From: Teretinema sp942493045
Lineage (GTDB): Bacteria > Spirochaetota > Spirochaetia > Treponematales > Treponemataceae
Direction of reading: 5' to 3'
Length of the DNA stretch: 64,000 nt
Assembly (NCBI GenBank): GCA_942493045.1
Contig: OW818665.1
Location: forward strand, 2,294,001-2,358,000
Shown: positions 33,124 to 42,460 of the stretch, piece after piece
How positions within the stretch are numbered: the first letter of the stretch is position 1
Layout of the letters: each line of letters begins with the position of its first letter
Notes under the pieces: generated by a model
What the model saw: the letters and a program-made list of their open reading frames with translations, nothing else
Told to the model about the DNA's origin: nothing
The model's database searches: none
Position numbers and translations under genes: made by a program

Positions 33124-33711
33124 GTGGAAAAAAAAGCCAGAACGACACTTTCCAACCTGATCGCCGACCGGCTCACCCCGGAGCTGAAACTGCTTTCCGA
33201 AACCGAAAACTGTCTGCAGTACACTCCTGAATACCCGGCCTATGAACGGCAGTTCGCGCAATGGCGGCGCGCGCTCAAAGACACCCGTAACGGCGGCGTC
33301 GAACTGGCCGAAATCCGCTCTCAGATAGTTGCGCTGCGTCGCGCCATGCGGCTTTCCGGCTACGACCTGTCGCTCGGCCTGGTGCGCCTCAATCTGGACG
33401 GCTTCCGCAGCGATGAAGCCCTGGCTCAAGGTTTCCGGCGTCTGGTAATCTGCTTTAGCGGGACCGCTCTGTACACCCACAGCGGCTCGGATAATCATCT
33501 GGTCCTCGCGGAACAGCTCAGCGGACGGCTTGAACAAAGCCGGCTCTTGATCGCTCCCACCGAATCCCACTACCTGTGGTACCGCCGTACCGCCCGTGAA
33601 CTGACCCTTTCAGGATCGGCAACCGAAACCAAAGAAGCCTATCAGCGGTTGCGCGACCGGGCCGCCGCCAATCCGCTCAAACTGCTTACTGCCTTGAAGC
33701 AGCTGCGCTGA
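33124..33711 (+). CDS. Conserved-looking protein of unknown function
   Basis: 195 residues from GTG 33124, chosen because TATACT (33112-33117) ends 6 nt upstream and earlier in-frame starts would overlap the divergent phosphoesterase gene. The product is charged and largely helical, with no signal peptide, membrane helix or recognised motif. The middle part LVICFSGTALYTHSGSDNHLVLAEQL is the most structured-looking. The start codon assignment is moderate; function is unknown. Confidence 0.6.
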   Translation: MEKKARTTLSNLIADRLTPELKLLSETENCLQYTPEYPAYERQFAQWRRALKDTRNGGVELAEIRSQIVALRRAMRLSGYDLSLGLVRLNLDGFRSDEALAQGFRRLVICFSGTALYTHSGSDNHLVLAEQLSGRLEQSRLLIAPTESHYLWYRRTARELTLSGSATETKEAYQRLRDRAAANPLKLLTALKQLR

Positions 33712-33728
33712 CCGTCCGGCAAAAAAAA

Positions 33729-33757
33729 TTGACAGATACAGCGGACTCTTTTACACT
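33729..33757 (+). promoter_or_regulatory. Promoter of chemoreceptor gene
   Basis: TTGACA (33729-33734), 17-nt spacer and TACACT (33752-33757). A leader of about 30 nt with GAGG precedes the ATG at 33796. Confidence 0.7.
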
Positions 33758-33795
33758 TACGGCATTACTATGGCTTACAAACCGACGAGGTTATC

Positions 33796-35703
33796 ATGAA
33801 AAAAAGCCCCATGGCCCGACGCATCACCAGATTGGCCGCCCTATCGTATTTTTACGTACAGATCGGCACCGTTTCCATCAGTGAAATTTTCTCGCAGATG
33901 TACAACCCGGTGCGGGACTTAAACTATGCCGGACGACTGCTCCTGGCCTTTAATCCAAAACTGATAATCTTTGATATCCTGCTGTGCTGTATCGCCGCCT
34001 TGGTAATTTCCCGCTACCTGAAACCGCTCTGGGTAACCCTGGACACCCCGCCGGAGCAACGCGACAAAAAAATCGAGGCCCGGGCCCGCATGGTAGCGGT
34101 GCACCTGCCCTGGTCGCTGATCCTTTACAATCTGAGCATCTGGACAATCGCGGTGATTTTATTCTACTACCTGAACGGCGGGGCTATGCCTTCCGGTTTA
34201 CCCTTTACCTGGGTTCTGCTGATCAAACTGGCGGTATCGCTGGTCGGTTCGGTATTAAACGCCTTCGTTATCGACGCCTATCTGAAAGAACCCAAACAGT
34301 TGCTGAATATTCACCATCTTGGACAGCGCGAGCGCGATCATTTTATCGAGCTGAAGCCCATCCTGCTGCCCCTGATTTCCGGGTTCGTGACAGTCAGCCA
34401 CATGGCTTTTATCATGTGGTATTACAAAACCAAACCCGCGGGCATGCAGGGCCCGGACTCCCCGGTTTTTTCGGCTTTTACCGCGGGCGCGCTCATTATG
34501 GTGGTACTCTGGTTTGTAGCCTTCCTTTCCAAAAAACAGGACCTCATCCAGTATGAACTGCTCAACAGCCAAATCCGCCGGCTGGCCTCGAAAGACGCGT
34601 CCGACCTGAATAAAAAAGTGGCCATTCTCAACTACGACGAAACAGGAAGAATCACCGAAAGCCTGAATGTCTACATCGGCACTCTGCACGGCCTGATTGC
34701 CACGGTGCAAACCGGCTGCGGCACCCTCAAGGAAAATGAAACTGATCTGGGCACGGCTATCTCCGAAGCCGAGAACCGGTTGCGGGCCATCAAAGGCGCC
34801 GTGGATACCGCCGATGAGCAAATCAACCGGGAGGCGGAAGCCACCGGAGACTCGACTCAGGCGGTGCGCAAGATTTCGGAAAGCGTAATCCAGCTGCATC
34901 AGGCGGTAGAACAGCAAACCGCCAGCGTCAGCAACTCCAGCGCCGGAATCGAACAGATGCTGGCCAACATCGGCTCGGTGACCGCCAACGTGGAACGGGT
35001 CGGGCGTACTTGCTCGGAACTGCTGGAAGCCGCCAACCGCGGAAAGAATAAAATTCAGGAATCTAATACCCTGATTTCCAAGGTTATGGATACTTCAGCC
35101 CTGCTCTCGGACGCCAACAAGATGATCGCGGCTATCGCCTCCCAAACCAACCTGCTGGCCATGAACGCCGCCATCGAGGCCGCTCACGCCGGCGACGCCG
35201 GGGCCGGCTTCGCGGTGGTCGCCGATGAGATCCGGTCCCTGGCCGAGAAAAGCTCGGCGCAGTCCAAGAACGTAAATCAACAGCTCAAACAGGTCCGGGA
35301 GTCGATCGAAAACGCGGTATCTTCTTCCAGGGACGCCTCCGCCGGCTTCGACGAAGTACTGACCCTGATCAATGCCGTGAGCACCATGGAAGCCGAAAAC
35401 AATCAGGCCATGAAGGAACAGAAAACCGGCTCGGACCAGGTCGCCGAAACCCTGTCCGGAATGCAGCACACCACGGCCACGGTAAACACCGCCGCCAAAG
35501 AACTGACCGGAGACGCTGACCTGCTGGATGAGGCCATCCACCGGCTGACGATTTATTCCGCGGCCGCCAAACAGGAAATGGATCAGATTACCCGCGAGAT
35601 AGGCGCGATGACGGAAACCTTTGCGCGGGTCAGCGCGCTCAAGGAAAAAAACAGCGCTACCTTCGGCAAACTATCCGGCGAGGTCAACCGCTTTATTTTA
35701 TAA
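33796..35703 (+). CDS. Methyl-accepting chemotaxis protein with multi-helix membrane domain
   Basis: 635 residues. The first ~260 contain about six membrane helices with short loops rather than a periplasmic ligand-binding domain, so sensing is probably within the membrane or by a partner. The cytoplasmic part is a long coiled coil with the conserved hairpin tip IAAIASQTNLLAMNAAIEAAHAGDAGAGFAVVADEIRSLAEKS around residue 450. It controls CheA activity and thereby flagellar rotation. No che genes adjoin it. The tip reads GDAGAGF where GEAGKGF is usual. Confidence 0.92.
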   Translation: MKKSPMARRITRLAALSYFYVQIGTVSISEIFSQMYNPVRDLNYAGRLLLAFNPKLIIFDILLCCIAALVISRYLKPLWVTLDTPPEQRDKKIEARARMVAVHLPWSLILYNLSIWTIAVILFYYLNGGAMPSGLPFTWVLLIKLAVSLVGSVLNAFVIDAYLKEPKQLLNIHHLGQRERDHFIELKPILLPLISGFVTVSHMAFIMWYYKTKPAGMQGPDSPVFSAFTAGALIMVVLWFVAFLSKKQDLIQYELLNSQIRRLASKDASDLNKKVAILNYDETGRITESLNVYIGTLHGLIATVQTGCGTLKENETDLGTAISEAENRLRAIKGAVDTADEQINREAEATGDSTQAVRKISESVIQLHQAVEQQTASVSNSSAGIEQMLANIGSVTANVERVGRTCSELLEAANRGKNKIQESNTLISKVMDTSALLSDANKMIAAIASQTNLLAMNAAIEAAHAGDAGAGFAVVADEIRSLAEKSSAQSKNVNQQLKQVRESIENAVSSSRDASAGFDEVLTLINAVSTMEAENNQAMKEQKTGSDQVAETLSGMQHTTATVNTAAKELTGDADLLDEAIHRLTIYSAAAKQEMDQITREIGAMTETFARVSALKEKNSATFGKLSGEVNRFIL

Positions 35704-35772
35704 CGAGCCGTGATATACTGAAAGTTGCCGCGTTCGGCAGCGCTAATTTCTTGATTTTTTCGGGAGGGTTTT

Positions 35773-36477
35773 ATGAAACGGGACATCGGTACTATCATTA
35801 TTGGAACGCTTTTTCTAATCGCCGGAATTTTGATCGGCGGCAGCATTCTCGGCATCTTCGATTTCCGCATCAACTTCGCCGGCTGGTGGACGGTATTTAT
35901 CATAGTACCGGCCCTAATCGCCATAGTGCAGACCGGCTTCACGCCGCCGGCCCTGATCATGCTCAGCGTCGGCACCATCCTGCTGCTGGATGCCCAGAAC
36001 GTCATTCCGGGCTCCTTGAGCTGGCGGCTGATCCTGCCGATCATCCTGCTGATCGTCGGCTTTAACCTGCTGTTCGGAAATAACACCAAGCGTTCTAATG
36101 GAAAAACCGGCGCGGCGGGCACGGGTCATGGGACCGGAGCGGGATCCGGCGCCAGCTATAAAAGCGCCACGGCCATCTTCGGCGGACAGGACATTCTGTA
36201 CCCGGCCGAGGAGTTCAGCGGCGCGGCCTACAGCGCGATATTCGGCGGCTGCACCATCAATCTGCGCAATGTGCATATTACCGGCGAGGCTGTCATTTCC
36301 GTTACCGCCCTGTTCGGCGGAATTGACCTGATATTGCCGGATAATGTGCAAGCCTTCGTCAATGTCACACCGATCCTCGGCGGAGCGGACTGTAAATATG
36401 TCTCCTCCCAGGATCCGCTCTCGCCAAAAATTGTGATTAACGGAACAGCAACCTTTGGCGGAATTGACATTAAATAA
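35773..36477 (+). CDS. LiaF-like membrane protein (DUF5668 / LiaF C-terminal domain)
   Basis: 234 residues. Four predicted membrane helices occur in the first ~100 residues (GTIIIGTLFLIAGILIGGSIL, WWTVFIIVPALIAIV, a short one, and LILPIILLIVGFNLLF). A Gly/Ser/Thr-rich linker and a beta-rich C-terminal domain with repeated FGG motifs (ATAIFGGQDI, SAIFGGCTINLR, TALFGGIDL, TATFGGIDIK) follow. The family includes LiaF, which restrains a cell-envelope two-component kinase in Firmicutes. No LiaRS genes lie here, so the role is open. GGGAGG precedes the ATG. Confidence 0.82.
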   Translation: MKRDIGTIIIGTLFLIAGILIGGSILGIFDFRINFAGWWTVFIIVPALIAIVQTGFTPPALIMLSVGTILLLDAQNVIPGSLSWRLILPIILLIVGFNLLFGNNTKRSNGKTGAAGTGHGTGAGSGASYKSATAIFGGQDILYPAEEFSGAAYSAIFGGCTINLRNVHITGEAVISVTALFGGIDLILPDNVQAFVNVTPILGGADCKYVSSQDPLSPKIVINGTATFGGIDIK

Positions 36478-36548
36478 GGGTCGGCACGGTTCCTTCAGAG
36501 CGGTGATTTATGGTATAAATCCATAAGGCACTTTACTGGAGGAACGGC

Positions 36549-38210
36549 ATGAAAAAAACCTGGTGGAAAGAAGCGGTGGTCTATCAGATTTACCCGCGCA
36601 GCTTCATGGATTCTAACGGCGACGGCATCGGCGATCTGCCGGGAATCACCTCCAGGGCTGACTACCTTAAAGAACTGGGCATAGACGTGGTCTGGCTCTC
36701 GCCGGTTTACCAGTCGCCCAACACCGACAACGGCTACGACATCAGCGATTACTGCGCCATCATGTCCGACTTCGGCACCATGTCCGACTGGGAGGACTGC
36801 CTTTCGGCCCTGCACCAGCGCGGCATCAAGCTGATTATGGATCTGGTCATCAATCATTCTTCCGACGAGCACCCCTGGTTTATTGAATCAAAAAAATCCC
36901 GCGCCGGCGGAAAAAGCGCCTACTACATCTGGCGTGATGGACGCCAGGGGCCGGACGGCTCACTGCTGCCCCCGAATGACTGGGGTTCCATTTTCTCCGG
37001 CTCGGCCTGGAAATACAGCGTGGAGCGCGATCAATTCTACCTGCATCTGTTTGCCGAAAAGCAGCCGGACCTCAACTGGGAGGAGCCGGCTCTGCGGCGC
37101 AGCCTCCAGGACATGATGCGCTTTTGGCTGGATAAGGGCGTGGACGGCTTCCGCATGGATGTCATCAACATGGTTTCCAAGGATCCTGATTTTACCACCT
37201 TCATGAATGGGCCGCGCATCCACGAATTCCTTCAGGAAATGAACAGGGAAGTACTTTCCAAATACGATATCATGACCGTCGGCGAAACCCCCGGTGTGGA
37301 TCCGGAAATGGCCGAACTCTATGTCGGGGAAGACCGGCATGAATTAAATATGGTTTTCCAATTTGAACACATGGATGTGGATTGCGGGCCGGAGGGGAAA
37401 TGGGATGTCAAACCCTGGAAACTTACCGACCTGAAACGCATTCTCGGTAAATGGCAGACCGGACTGGACGGCAAGGGCTGGAACAGCCTCTACCTGAATA
37501 ACCACGATCAGCCGCGCATGGTATCGCGCTTTGGCAACGACGGCCAATGGCGCGTTGAAAGCGCCAAACTACTGGCCACCATGCTGCACACCATGCAGGG
37601 TACGCCCTACGTCTATCAAGGTGAGGAAATCGGCATGACCAATGTAGCCTTCCCGCGTCTTGAGGATTACGACGATATCGAAATAAAAAACTTTGTCCGC
37701 GAAGCCAAGGAAAAAAAGGGCCTGACCGATGCCGAGCTGCTGCCAAAAATCCATTACCGCGGGAGGGACAATGCCCGCACCCCCTTCCAGTGGAACTCCG
37801 GTCCCAACGCCGGGTTTACTACCGGAAAACCCTGGCTGCCGCTTAATCCGCGGTACCCAACAATCAACGCCGAAGCCGCCCTGCAGGACAGCGACTCGAT
37901 ATTCCATTATTACCGCCGCTTGATTGCCCTGCGCAAGCGCAACCCCATACTGGTCTACGGCGGCGCCTTTACCGAATACCTCGCGGAAAGCGAGCAACTA
38001 TACGCATACACCCGGGAAATGGATGGGCAAAAACTGCTGGTCACCCTTAATTTCAGTGACCGTTCCGCGCAGGTGCCAGGACCCGCTCAACTGCTGGGGG
38101 CCGGCGCGAAACTGCTGATTGGCAACCGCGATGAAAAAGCCGCGCAGCAGGACAGCGCCTCCGAGACCATCACGCTTGGACCCTGGGAAGCCCGGGTTTA
38201 TCTGGTATAG
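36549..38210 (+). CDS. malL: Oligo-1,6-glucosidase (GH13)
   Basis: 553 residues, the typical size. GH13 motifs are DLVINHSS, GFRMDVINM with nucleophile Asp204, VGETPG with acid/base Glu246, and NNHDQPR with Asp320. The residue after the nucleophile is Val205; Val at this place goes with alpha-1,6 specificity, whereas Thr goes with alpha-1,4 (family knowledge). It is a cytoplasmic enzyme without a signal peptide, releasing glucose from isomaltose-type oligosaccharides. TGGTATAAAT upstream may be an extended -10 and GGAGG precedes the ATG. No sugar transporter adjoins it. Confidence 0.9.
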   Translation: MKKTWWKEAVVYQIYPRSFMDSNGDGIGDLPGITSRADYLKELGIDVVWLSPVYQSPNTDNGYDISDYCAIMSDFGTMSDWEDCLSALHQRGIKLIMDLVINHSSDEHPWFIESKKSRAGGKSAYYIWRDGRQGPDGSLLPPNDWGSIFSGSAWKYSVERDQFYLHLFAEKQPDLNWEEPALRRSLQDMMRFWLDKGVDGFRMDVINMVSKDPDFTTFMNGPRIHEFLQEMNREVLSKYDIMTVGETPGVDPEMAELYVGEDRHELNMVFQFEHMDVDCGPEGKWDVKPWKLTDLKRILGKWQTGLDGKGWNSLYLNNHDQPRMVSRFGNDGQWRVESAKLLATMLHTMQGTPYVYQGEEIGMTNVAFPRLEDYDDIEIKNFVREAKEKKGLTDAELLPKIHYRGRDNARTPFQWNSGPNAGFTTGKPWLPLNPRYPTINAEAALQDSDSIFHYYRRLIALRKRNPILVYGGAFTEYLAESEQLYAYTREMDGQKLLVTLNFSDRSAQVPGPAQLLGAGAKLLIGNRDEKAAQQDSASETITLGPWEARVYLV

Positions 38211-38255
38211 GCCGCCCTAAAACCTCAGGCAGTAACGAAGGCTGAACAGGCTCAC

Positions 38256-38284
38256 TTGACCGGGAAATGATTATGTATTATTAC
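38256..38284 (+). promoter_or_regulatory. Promoter of MocR/PdxR regulator
   Basis: TTGACC (38256-38261), 17-nt spacer and TATTAC (38279-38284). Predicted start near 38291 leaves a leader of about 7 nt without a ribosome binding site. Confidence 0.55.
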
Positions 38285-38297
38285 TGTATTAAGTTAT

Positions 38298-39827
38298 ATG
38301 CATACCGAAACCCGGGGCGCCACACCGCTTTATATCCAAATCCGCGAACAACTGCGCCATGACGTGCTTTCCGGCAAAATTCCGGAAGGTCAGCGGTTTT
38401 CTTCGATTTCTGATATGGCCGCGGATTTTAACGTGACGGCGGCCACCGTGCGCCGGGCTCTGCAGGATCTGACCGCCGAAGGTCTGGTAAGCTCGCATGT
38501 CGGCCGGGGCACCTTTGTAGTTCAACGCCCCGTGAGCCAAACCGCGTCCCCGCCCCACTCCGAAACCGCCTCCGAAACCGAGCGGTCGGTCCGCCGCAAA
38601 ACAACACAGCACACCACCAAAGACGCCATCACCGATCTGCTGGCCCTGGCCCGCAAAGACGGTGTCATCTCCTTCACCCGCGGCATCGGCGATCCCGACA
38701 CTGTCGAAAAAGGCACACTAACGACTCTGGTGCATAAGGCACTGGCTTCCGGAGAGGAGCTCTTTCTGGATTACGGCGATCCCCGCGGCCTGCTCCCATT
38801 GCGCCAAGCTATCGCCGCCCTTTATACCGAACAGGGTCTGAATGTCAGTACCGATCAAATACTGGTCACCAGCGGCTCCCAACAGGCCATCAGCCTGCTG
38901 GCCCAATACGCCGCCGAGCGCAACATGCCGGTTCTTTGCGAAACACCCTGCTACAGCGGCGTCAGTAACGCGCTGAGCGCCTTCGTGCCGGAGATCAGAG
39001 CGGTTATCCGGACAGAAGAAGGCCCCTCCATACAGGATATTGAAAAAGCCCTTCAGGACTCAACCGGCAGGGCTACCCCGCAGAGCGCCGAGGCCCTGTT
39101 GTACCTCTGTCCTATACTGCATAACCCGATGGGCACCGATATATCCGCGGCCAACCAGCAGCGGATCGCCGACTGGGCCGCGTCCGGCAAAGCCCTGATC
39201 ATCTCCGACGAAATCTTCCGGGACCTGCATTCCGGCTCGAATCCGCCGCAATCCTTTTTACACCACCCAGGCCCCGAACACTGCGCCATTCTCGGCTCGC
39301 TTTCCAAATCCTTTATCAGCGGCCTGCGGGTCGGCTGGATAGTCTCTTCCGAGGAACGCATCCGTGCGCTGACCAAACTCAAAAAAGCCCTGGATCTGGG
39401 CTGCCCGCCTCTGATGCAGGGAATTGCCCGGGCCTTTCTGGAAGACGCCGATGGCTATAGCGCCCACCGACAGCGTATCCGCGCCCATTACCGGGTCCTG
39501 CGCGATTGTACGCTCTCCGCCCTTCATGCGGAAATGCCGCAGGGGGTCAGCTGGACAAAACCACAGGGCGGCTTTCAGCTTTGGCTTACGCTTCCCCCCG
39601 GATGCTCCAGCGTGCAGCTTTTCGTGCGCGCCGTAGAGGAGGGAGTGGCCTTCCTCCCCGGACCGTTGCAGGATCTTGACGGCGGCTTTCTGAATTCGCT
39701 GCGTCTGTGTTACGGGTCACTTTCGACACTTGAAATTGAAACCGGCATTAAACGGCTGGCCAAAGCCATCCGCGACATGCTCAGCTCTCCGGCGGAACCG
39801 GACGGCGCAGCTCAGATTTATATGTAG
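38298..39827 (+). CDS. pdxR: MocR-type GntR/aminotransferase regulator, probable PdxR
   Basis: 509 residues. An N-terminal winged-helix GntR domain (about 8-75; TPLYIQIREQLRHDVLSGKIPEG and VTAATVRRALQDLTAEGLVSSHVGRGTF) is joined through a linker to a fold-type I aminotransferase domain. The PLP lysine lies in GSLSKSFISGLRVGW. MocR proteins bind PLP with this domain but do not transaminate. Directly upstream of pdxS-pdxT on the same strand, it is probably PdxR, activating PLP synthase when PLP is low. The co-directional order differs from the usual divergent one. Confidence 0.82.
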   Translation: MHTETRGATPLYIQIREQLRHDVLSGKIPEGQRFSSISDMAADFNVTAATVRRALQDLTAEGLVSSHVGRGTFVVQRPVSQTASPPHSETASETERSVRRKTTQHTTKDAITDLLALARKDGVISFTRGIGDPDTVEKGTLTTLVHKALASGEELFLDYGDPRGLLPLRQAIAALYTEQGLNVSTDQILVTSGSQQAISLLAQYAAERNMPVLCETPCYSGVSNALSAFVPEIRAVIRTEEGPSIQDIEKALQDSTGRATPQSAEALLYLCPILHNPMGTDISAANQQRIADWAASGKALIISDEIFRDLHSGSNPPQSFLHHPGPEHCAILGSLSKSFISGLRVGWIVSSEERIRALTKLKKALDLGCPPLMQGIARAFLEDADGYSAHRQRIRAHYRVLRDCTLSALHAEMPQGVSWTKPQGGFQLWLTLPPGCSSVQLFVRAVEEGVAFLPGPLQDLDGGFLNSLRLCYGSLSTLEIETGIKRLAKAIRDMLSSPAEPDGAAQIYM

Positions 39828-39875
39828 GTAAGCCAAGCGTGCAGTCACGCAAACAGATAGATGAGGAGAATGAAT

Positions 39876-40760
39876 ATGGAAAAGAATGATGCCTTCGCGG
39901 TAAAGATCGGCCTGGCAGAAATGCTCAAGGGCGGCGTAATTATGGACGTAACCAACGTAGAACAGGCCAAGATAGCTGAGCAGGCCGGAGCCGCCGCCGT
40001 CATGGCCCTGGAACGCATCCCTTCGGACATCCGCAAACAGGGCGGAGTCTCACGCATGTCCGATCCTAAAATGATCCAGGAAATTCAGGCCGCGGTTTCC
40101 ATTCCCGTTATGGCCAAGTGCCGTATCGGTCATTTTACCGAAGCCCGCATCCTCGAGGCTCTTTCCATTGACTTTATCGATGAAAGCGAGGTACTGACAC
40201 CCGCCGATGAGGAATTCCACATCAGTAAGCATCAGTTTAAAGTTCCCTTTGTCTGCGGCTGCCGCAATCTGGGAGAGGCCCTGCGCCGTATCGGCGAAGG
40301 CGCGGCCATGATGCGCACCAAGGGCGAAGCCGGTACCGGCAACGTCGTCGAGGCTGTGCGCCACATGCGACAGCTGATGGCCGATATCCGCCGCATCAAA
40401 AACATGGATGAAGCCGAGCTGATGACCGCCGCCAAGGAACTGCAAGCCCCCTTCGAGCTGGTACTGGAAACCCGCCGCCTCGGCAAGCTGCCCGTTCCGA
40501 ACTTCGCCGCCGGCGGAGTCGCCACCCCGGCCGACGCCGCCCTGATGATGCACCTCGGCGCCGAGACAGTCTTTGTCGGCTCCGGCATCTTCAAGTCCGC
40601 TTATCCAGAACGCATGGCCAAGGCCATCGTGCGCGCCGTTACCCACTATCAAGACCCGGCCGTGCTGCTGGAGGTTTCCGTCGGTCTCGGCGATGCCATG
40701 GCCGGTCTCCAGATTTCCGAACTCGACGCCTCAGAGCGCCTGGCCGGCCGCGGCTGGTAA
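39876..40760 (+). CDS. pdxS: Pyridoxal 5'-phosphate synthase subunit PdxS
   Basis: 294 residues from ATG 39876, 7 nt after GAGGAG. With this start the catalytic residues fall at Asp24 (GGVIMDVTN) and Lys81 (VMAKCRIGHF), as in characterised PdxS proteins; the second Lys is in MRTKGEAGTG. The (beta/alpha)8 enzyme condenses ribose 5-phosphate, glyceraldehyde 3-phosphate and ammonia from PdxT into PLP. It lies between pdxR and pdxT, 26 nt before pdxT. Confidence 0.98.
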   Translation: MEKNDAFAVKIGLAEMLKGGVIMDVTNVEQAKIAEQAGAAAVMALERIPSDIRKQGGVSRMSDPKMIQEIQAAVSIPVMAKCRIGHFTEARILEALSIDFIDESEVLTPADEEFHISKHQFKVPFVCGCRNLGEALRRIGEGAAMMRTKGEAGTGNVVEAVRHMRQLMADIRRIKNMDEAELMTAAKELQAPFELVLETRRLGKLPVPNFAAGGVATPADAALMMHLGAETVFVGSGIFKSAYPERMAKAIVRAVTHYQDPAVLLEVSVGLGDAMAGLQISELDASERLAGRGW

Positions 40761-40786
40761 ACGGCATAACACAGGAGCGAACAGTC

Positions 40787-41392
40787 ATGAAAACTAAAAC
40801 GATCGGCCTGCTCGCCCTGCAGGGCGGTTATGCCAGTCACGGCGCGGTGCTCACCGCGCTTGGCCAAACCGTACGCGAGGTGCGTACCGCCGCGGAGCTC
40901 GCGCTCTGCGACGCCCTGGTCATCCCTGGCGGGGAATCCACCGTGCTCACCAAACTGTTAATGACGGCGGACTGGCAGCCCGGTCCGCTGCATATCGCCC
41001 TGAAAGAATTCGCGCAACGCAAACCGGTCATGGGCACCTGCGCCGGCCTGATCATGCTGGCGAGGCCCTGCGGCAACGAGCGGGTGGTGTCGTTGGATAT
41101 CCTGCCGGTCAGCGTAGAACGCAACGCCTACGGCCGCCAGACGGAATCTTTCGTCGCGCCGGTTACCCTGACGCTTCCCGGCGCCGAAGACAACCGGCCC
41201 TACCCGGCCGTCTTTATCCGGGCGCCGCGCATCATCGACGTAAATCCGTCAGTCCAGGTTCTGTGCCGTTATGGTAGCAGCTCTGAACCGATCATGGTAC
41301 AATACGGCAAGATCCTGGCCCTGACCTTTCATCCGGAACTGAGCCCGACAGACACGCGGGTACACGAATACTTTCTCAGCATGATCCCATAA
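40787..41392 (+). CDS. pdxT: Pyridoxal 5'-phosphate synthase glutaminase PdxT
   Basis: 201 residues of class I glutaminase type with LALQGGYASH, the PGGEST motif, nucleophile Cys85 (MGTCAGLIM) and His182/Glu184 (TFHPEL). It releases ammonia from glutamine and channels it to PdxS. Its intact triad contrasts with the defective glutaminase domain of CarA in the same window. AGGAG precedes the ATG. Confidence 0.97.
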   Translation: MKTKTIGLLALQGGYASHGAVLTALGQTVREVRTAAELALCDALVIPGGESTVLTKLLMTADWQPGPLHIALKEFAQRKPVMGTCAGLIMLARPCGNERVVSLDILPVSVERNAYGRQTESFVAPVTLTLPGAEDNRPYPAVFIRAPRIIDVNPSVQVLCRYGSSSEPIMVQYGKILALTFHPELSPTDTRVHEYFLSMIP

Positions 41393-41403
41393 GGAGAAAC
41401 ACT

Positions 41404-41703
41404 ATGTACACCGCTACCATGCGCTATCAGTTTAATGAAGGTCACTCGGACGTCGGCTGCACAATCTGGAGGGACACCGTCCTGCCCAAGGCCCAAAAGG
41501 CGCCTGGCTTAATCCGCATGCAGCTGTTGGTCGCTCCTCCGGCGGCCCTGGCTATCGGGACATGGAAAGACAAGGCCAGCGCCGAAGCCTTTATGCAAAC
41601 CGGAATCTTTAAAATACTGATGGGCAAGATCGGCCCCCTGCTCGCCGGCCAGCCCAAACCGGAAGTCTGGGAACTGGACGCCTACCTGACTAACGAAGAC
41701 TGA
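41404..41703 (+). CDS. Small antibiotic-monooxygenase-like (dimeric alpha-beta barrel) protein
   Basis: 99 residues with the beta-alpha-beta-beta pattern of ABM/stress-responsive barrels: a first strand MYTATMRYQFNEGH, helix, strand LIRMQLLVAP, strand ALAIGTWKDKASAEAFMQT and a long last helix. The start lies 11 nt after pdxT with AAGGAG, so it belongs to the pdx operon. Family members are small oxygenases or heme-binding proteins, but many have no known reaction. No function can be claimed here. Confidence 0.7.
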   Translation: MYTATMRYQFNEGHSDVGCTIWRDTVLPKAQKAPGLIRMQLLVAPPAALAIGTWKDKASAEAFMQTGIFKILMGKIGPLLAGQPKPEVWELDAYLTNED

Positions 41704-41713
41704 GGGAAAGACC

Positions 41714-42319
41714 CTACAGTGACGCTTTTTTCCAGAGAAACCACGAACCGGTAGTTCTCGTATATTCAAGAAACCATCCTGACTGAATGCTCTTTGTTTC
41801 TTTTCCTATCAAAGAGCCGTCGACTGAGACAGAAAAACAGTAAGCATAATTGAAAACCATTTCTCCCGAGGCGCTAAACCAGGCCTGAAGGAAAATTCCG
41901 GCTTCTTCTTTTTTATGAGAACTGAAGTCGATAGTTTGAAGAAGCACGCCCCCCTTATAAAGGCTGACAGAAAGCTTTCCAGACAGCTCATCGATGCGGA
42001 CGCTGTTCGTCTGCACGTAGTATTCCTGGAGTGTTTCTTCGCTCGGGACCTCCATCTCAGCTTTTGGATATTGCTTTTCCGCAAGGCGGGCAAAGAGCGA
42101 AAAAAGGGTATCTGTAGACTCATGGGCATCAGCGTCGACCACAGCAGCAGGTCCGTTAAGATACATTCCGGAAATGGGGAGAAGAGCATCCGGAGCCGGC
42201 CAGACCCCGGGATAGTCCGCTATACGACTCGTAACACAGGAAGATAACAAGATGGACAGCACCCCCAGAGCGCAGCAAATAATCTGCTTATAGCAGCCGG
42301 AATGAAATCGTCTTTGCAT
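41714..42319 (-). CDS. Lipoprotein of unknown function
   Basis: About 201 residues from ATG 42319. The signal QIICCALGVLSILLSSC ends in lipobox LSSC (Cys28), predicting lipid attachment. The mature protein has an N-terminal helical part and a C-terminal beta-rich part. No domain is recognised. An extended -10 (TGGTATACT) lies about 20 nt upstream, and a G-rich run may serve as ribosome binding site. It is convergent with the ABM gene (10-nt gap). Confidence 0.72.
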   Translation of the reverse strand: MQRRFHSGCYKQIICCALGVLSILLSSCVTSRIADYPGVWPAPDALLPISGMYLNGPAAVVDADAHESTDTLFSLFARLAEKQYPKAEMEVPSEETLQEYYVQTNSVRIDELSGKLSVSLYKGGVLLQTIDFSSHKKEEAGIFLQAWFSASGEMVFNYAYCFSVSVDGSLIGKETKSIQSGWFLEYTRTTGSWFLWKKASL

Positions 42320-42424
42320 CTGTGCCCCCGATTTCCTGGAGTATACCACAACCCTCCGCGTAAAACACTTCGTTGATCTGCCACCATGCTGAATCACCGA
42401 AACTCGTATATTATGGTACGGGAA

Positions 42425-42453
42425 TTGACTTTCACCGCTGATTGATGGACATT
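42425..42453 (+). promoter_or_regulatory. ybaN promoter, leaderless geometry
   Basis: TTGACT (42425-42430), 17-nt spacer and GACATT (42448-42453), ending 7 nt before ATG 42461. The -10 is weak. Confidence 0.4.
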
Positions 42454-42460
42454 TAGCAGT

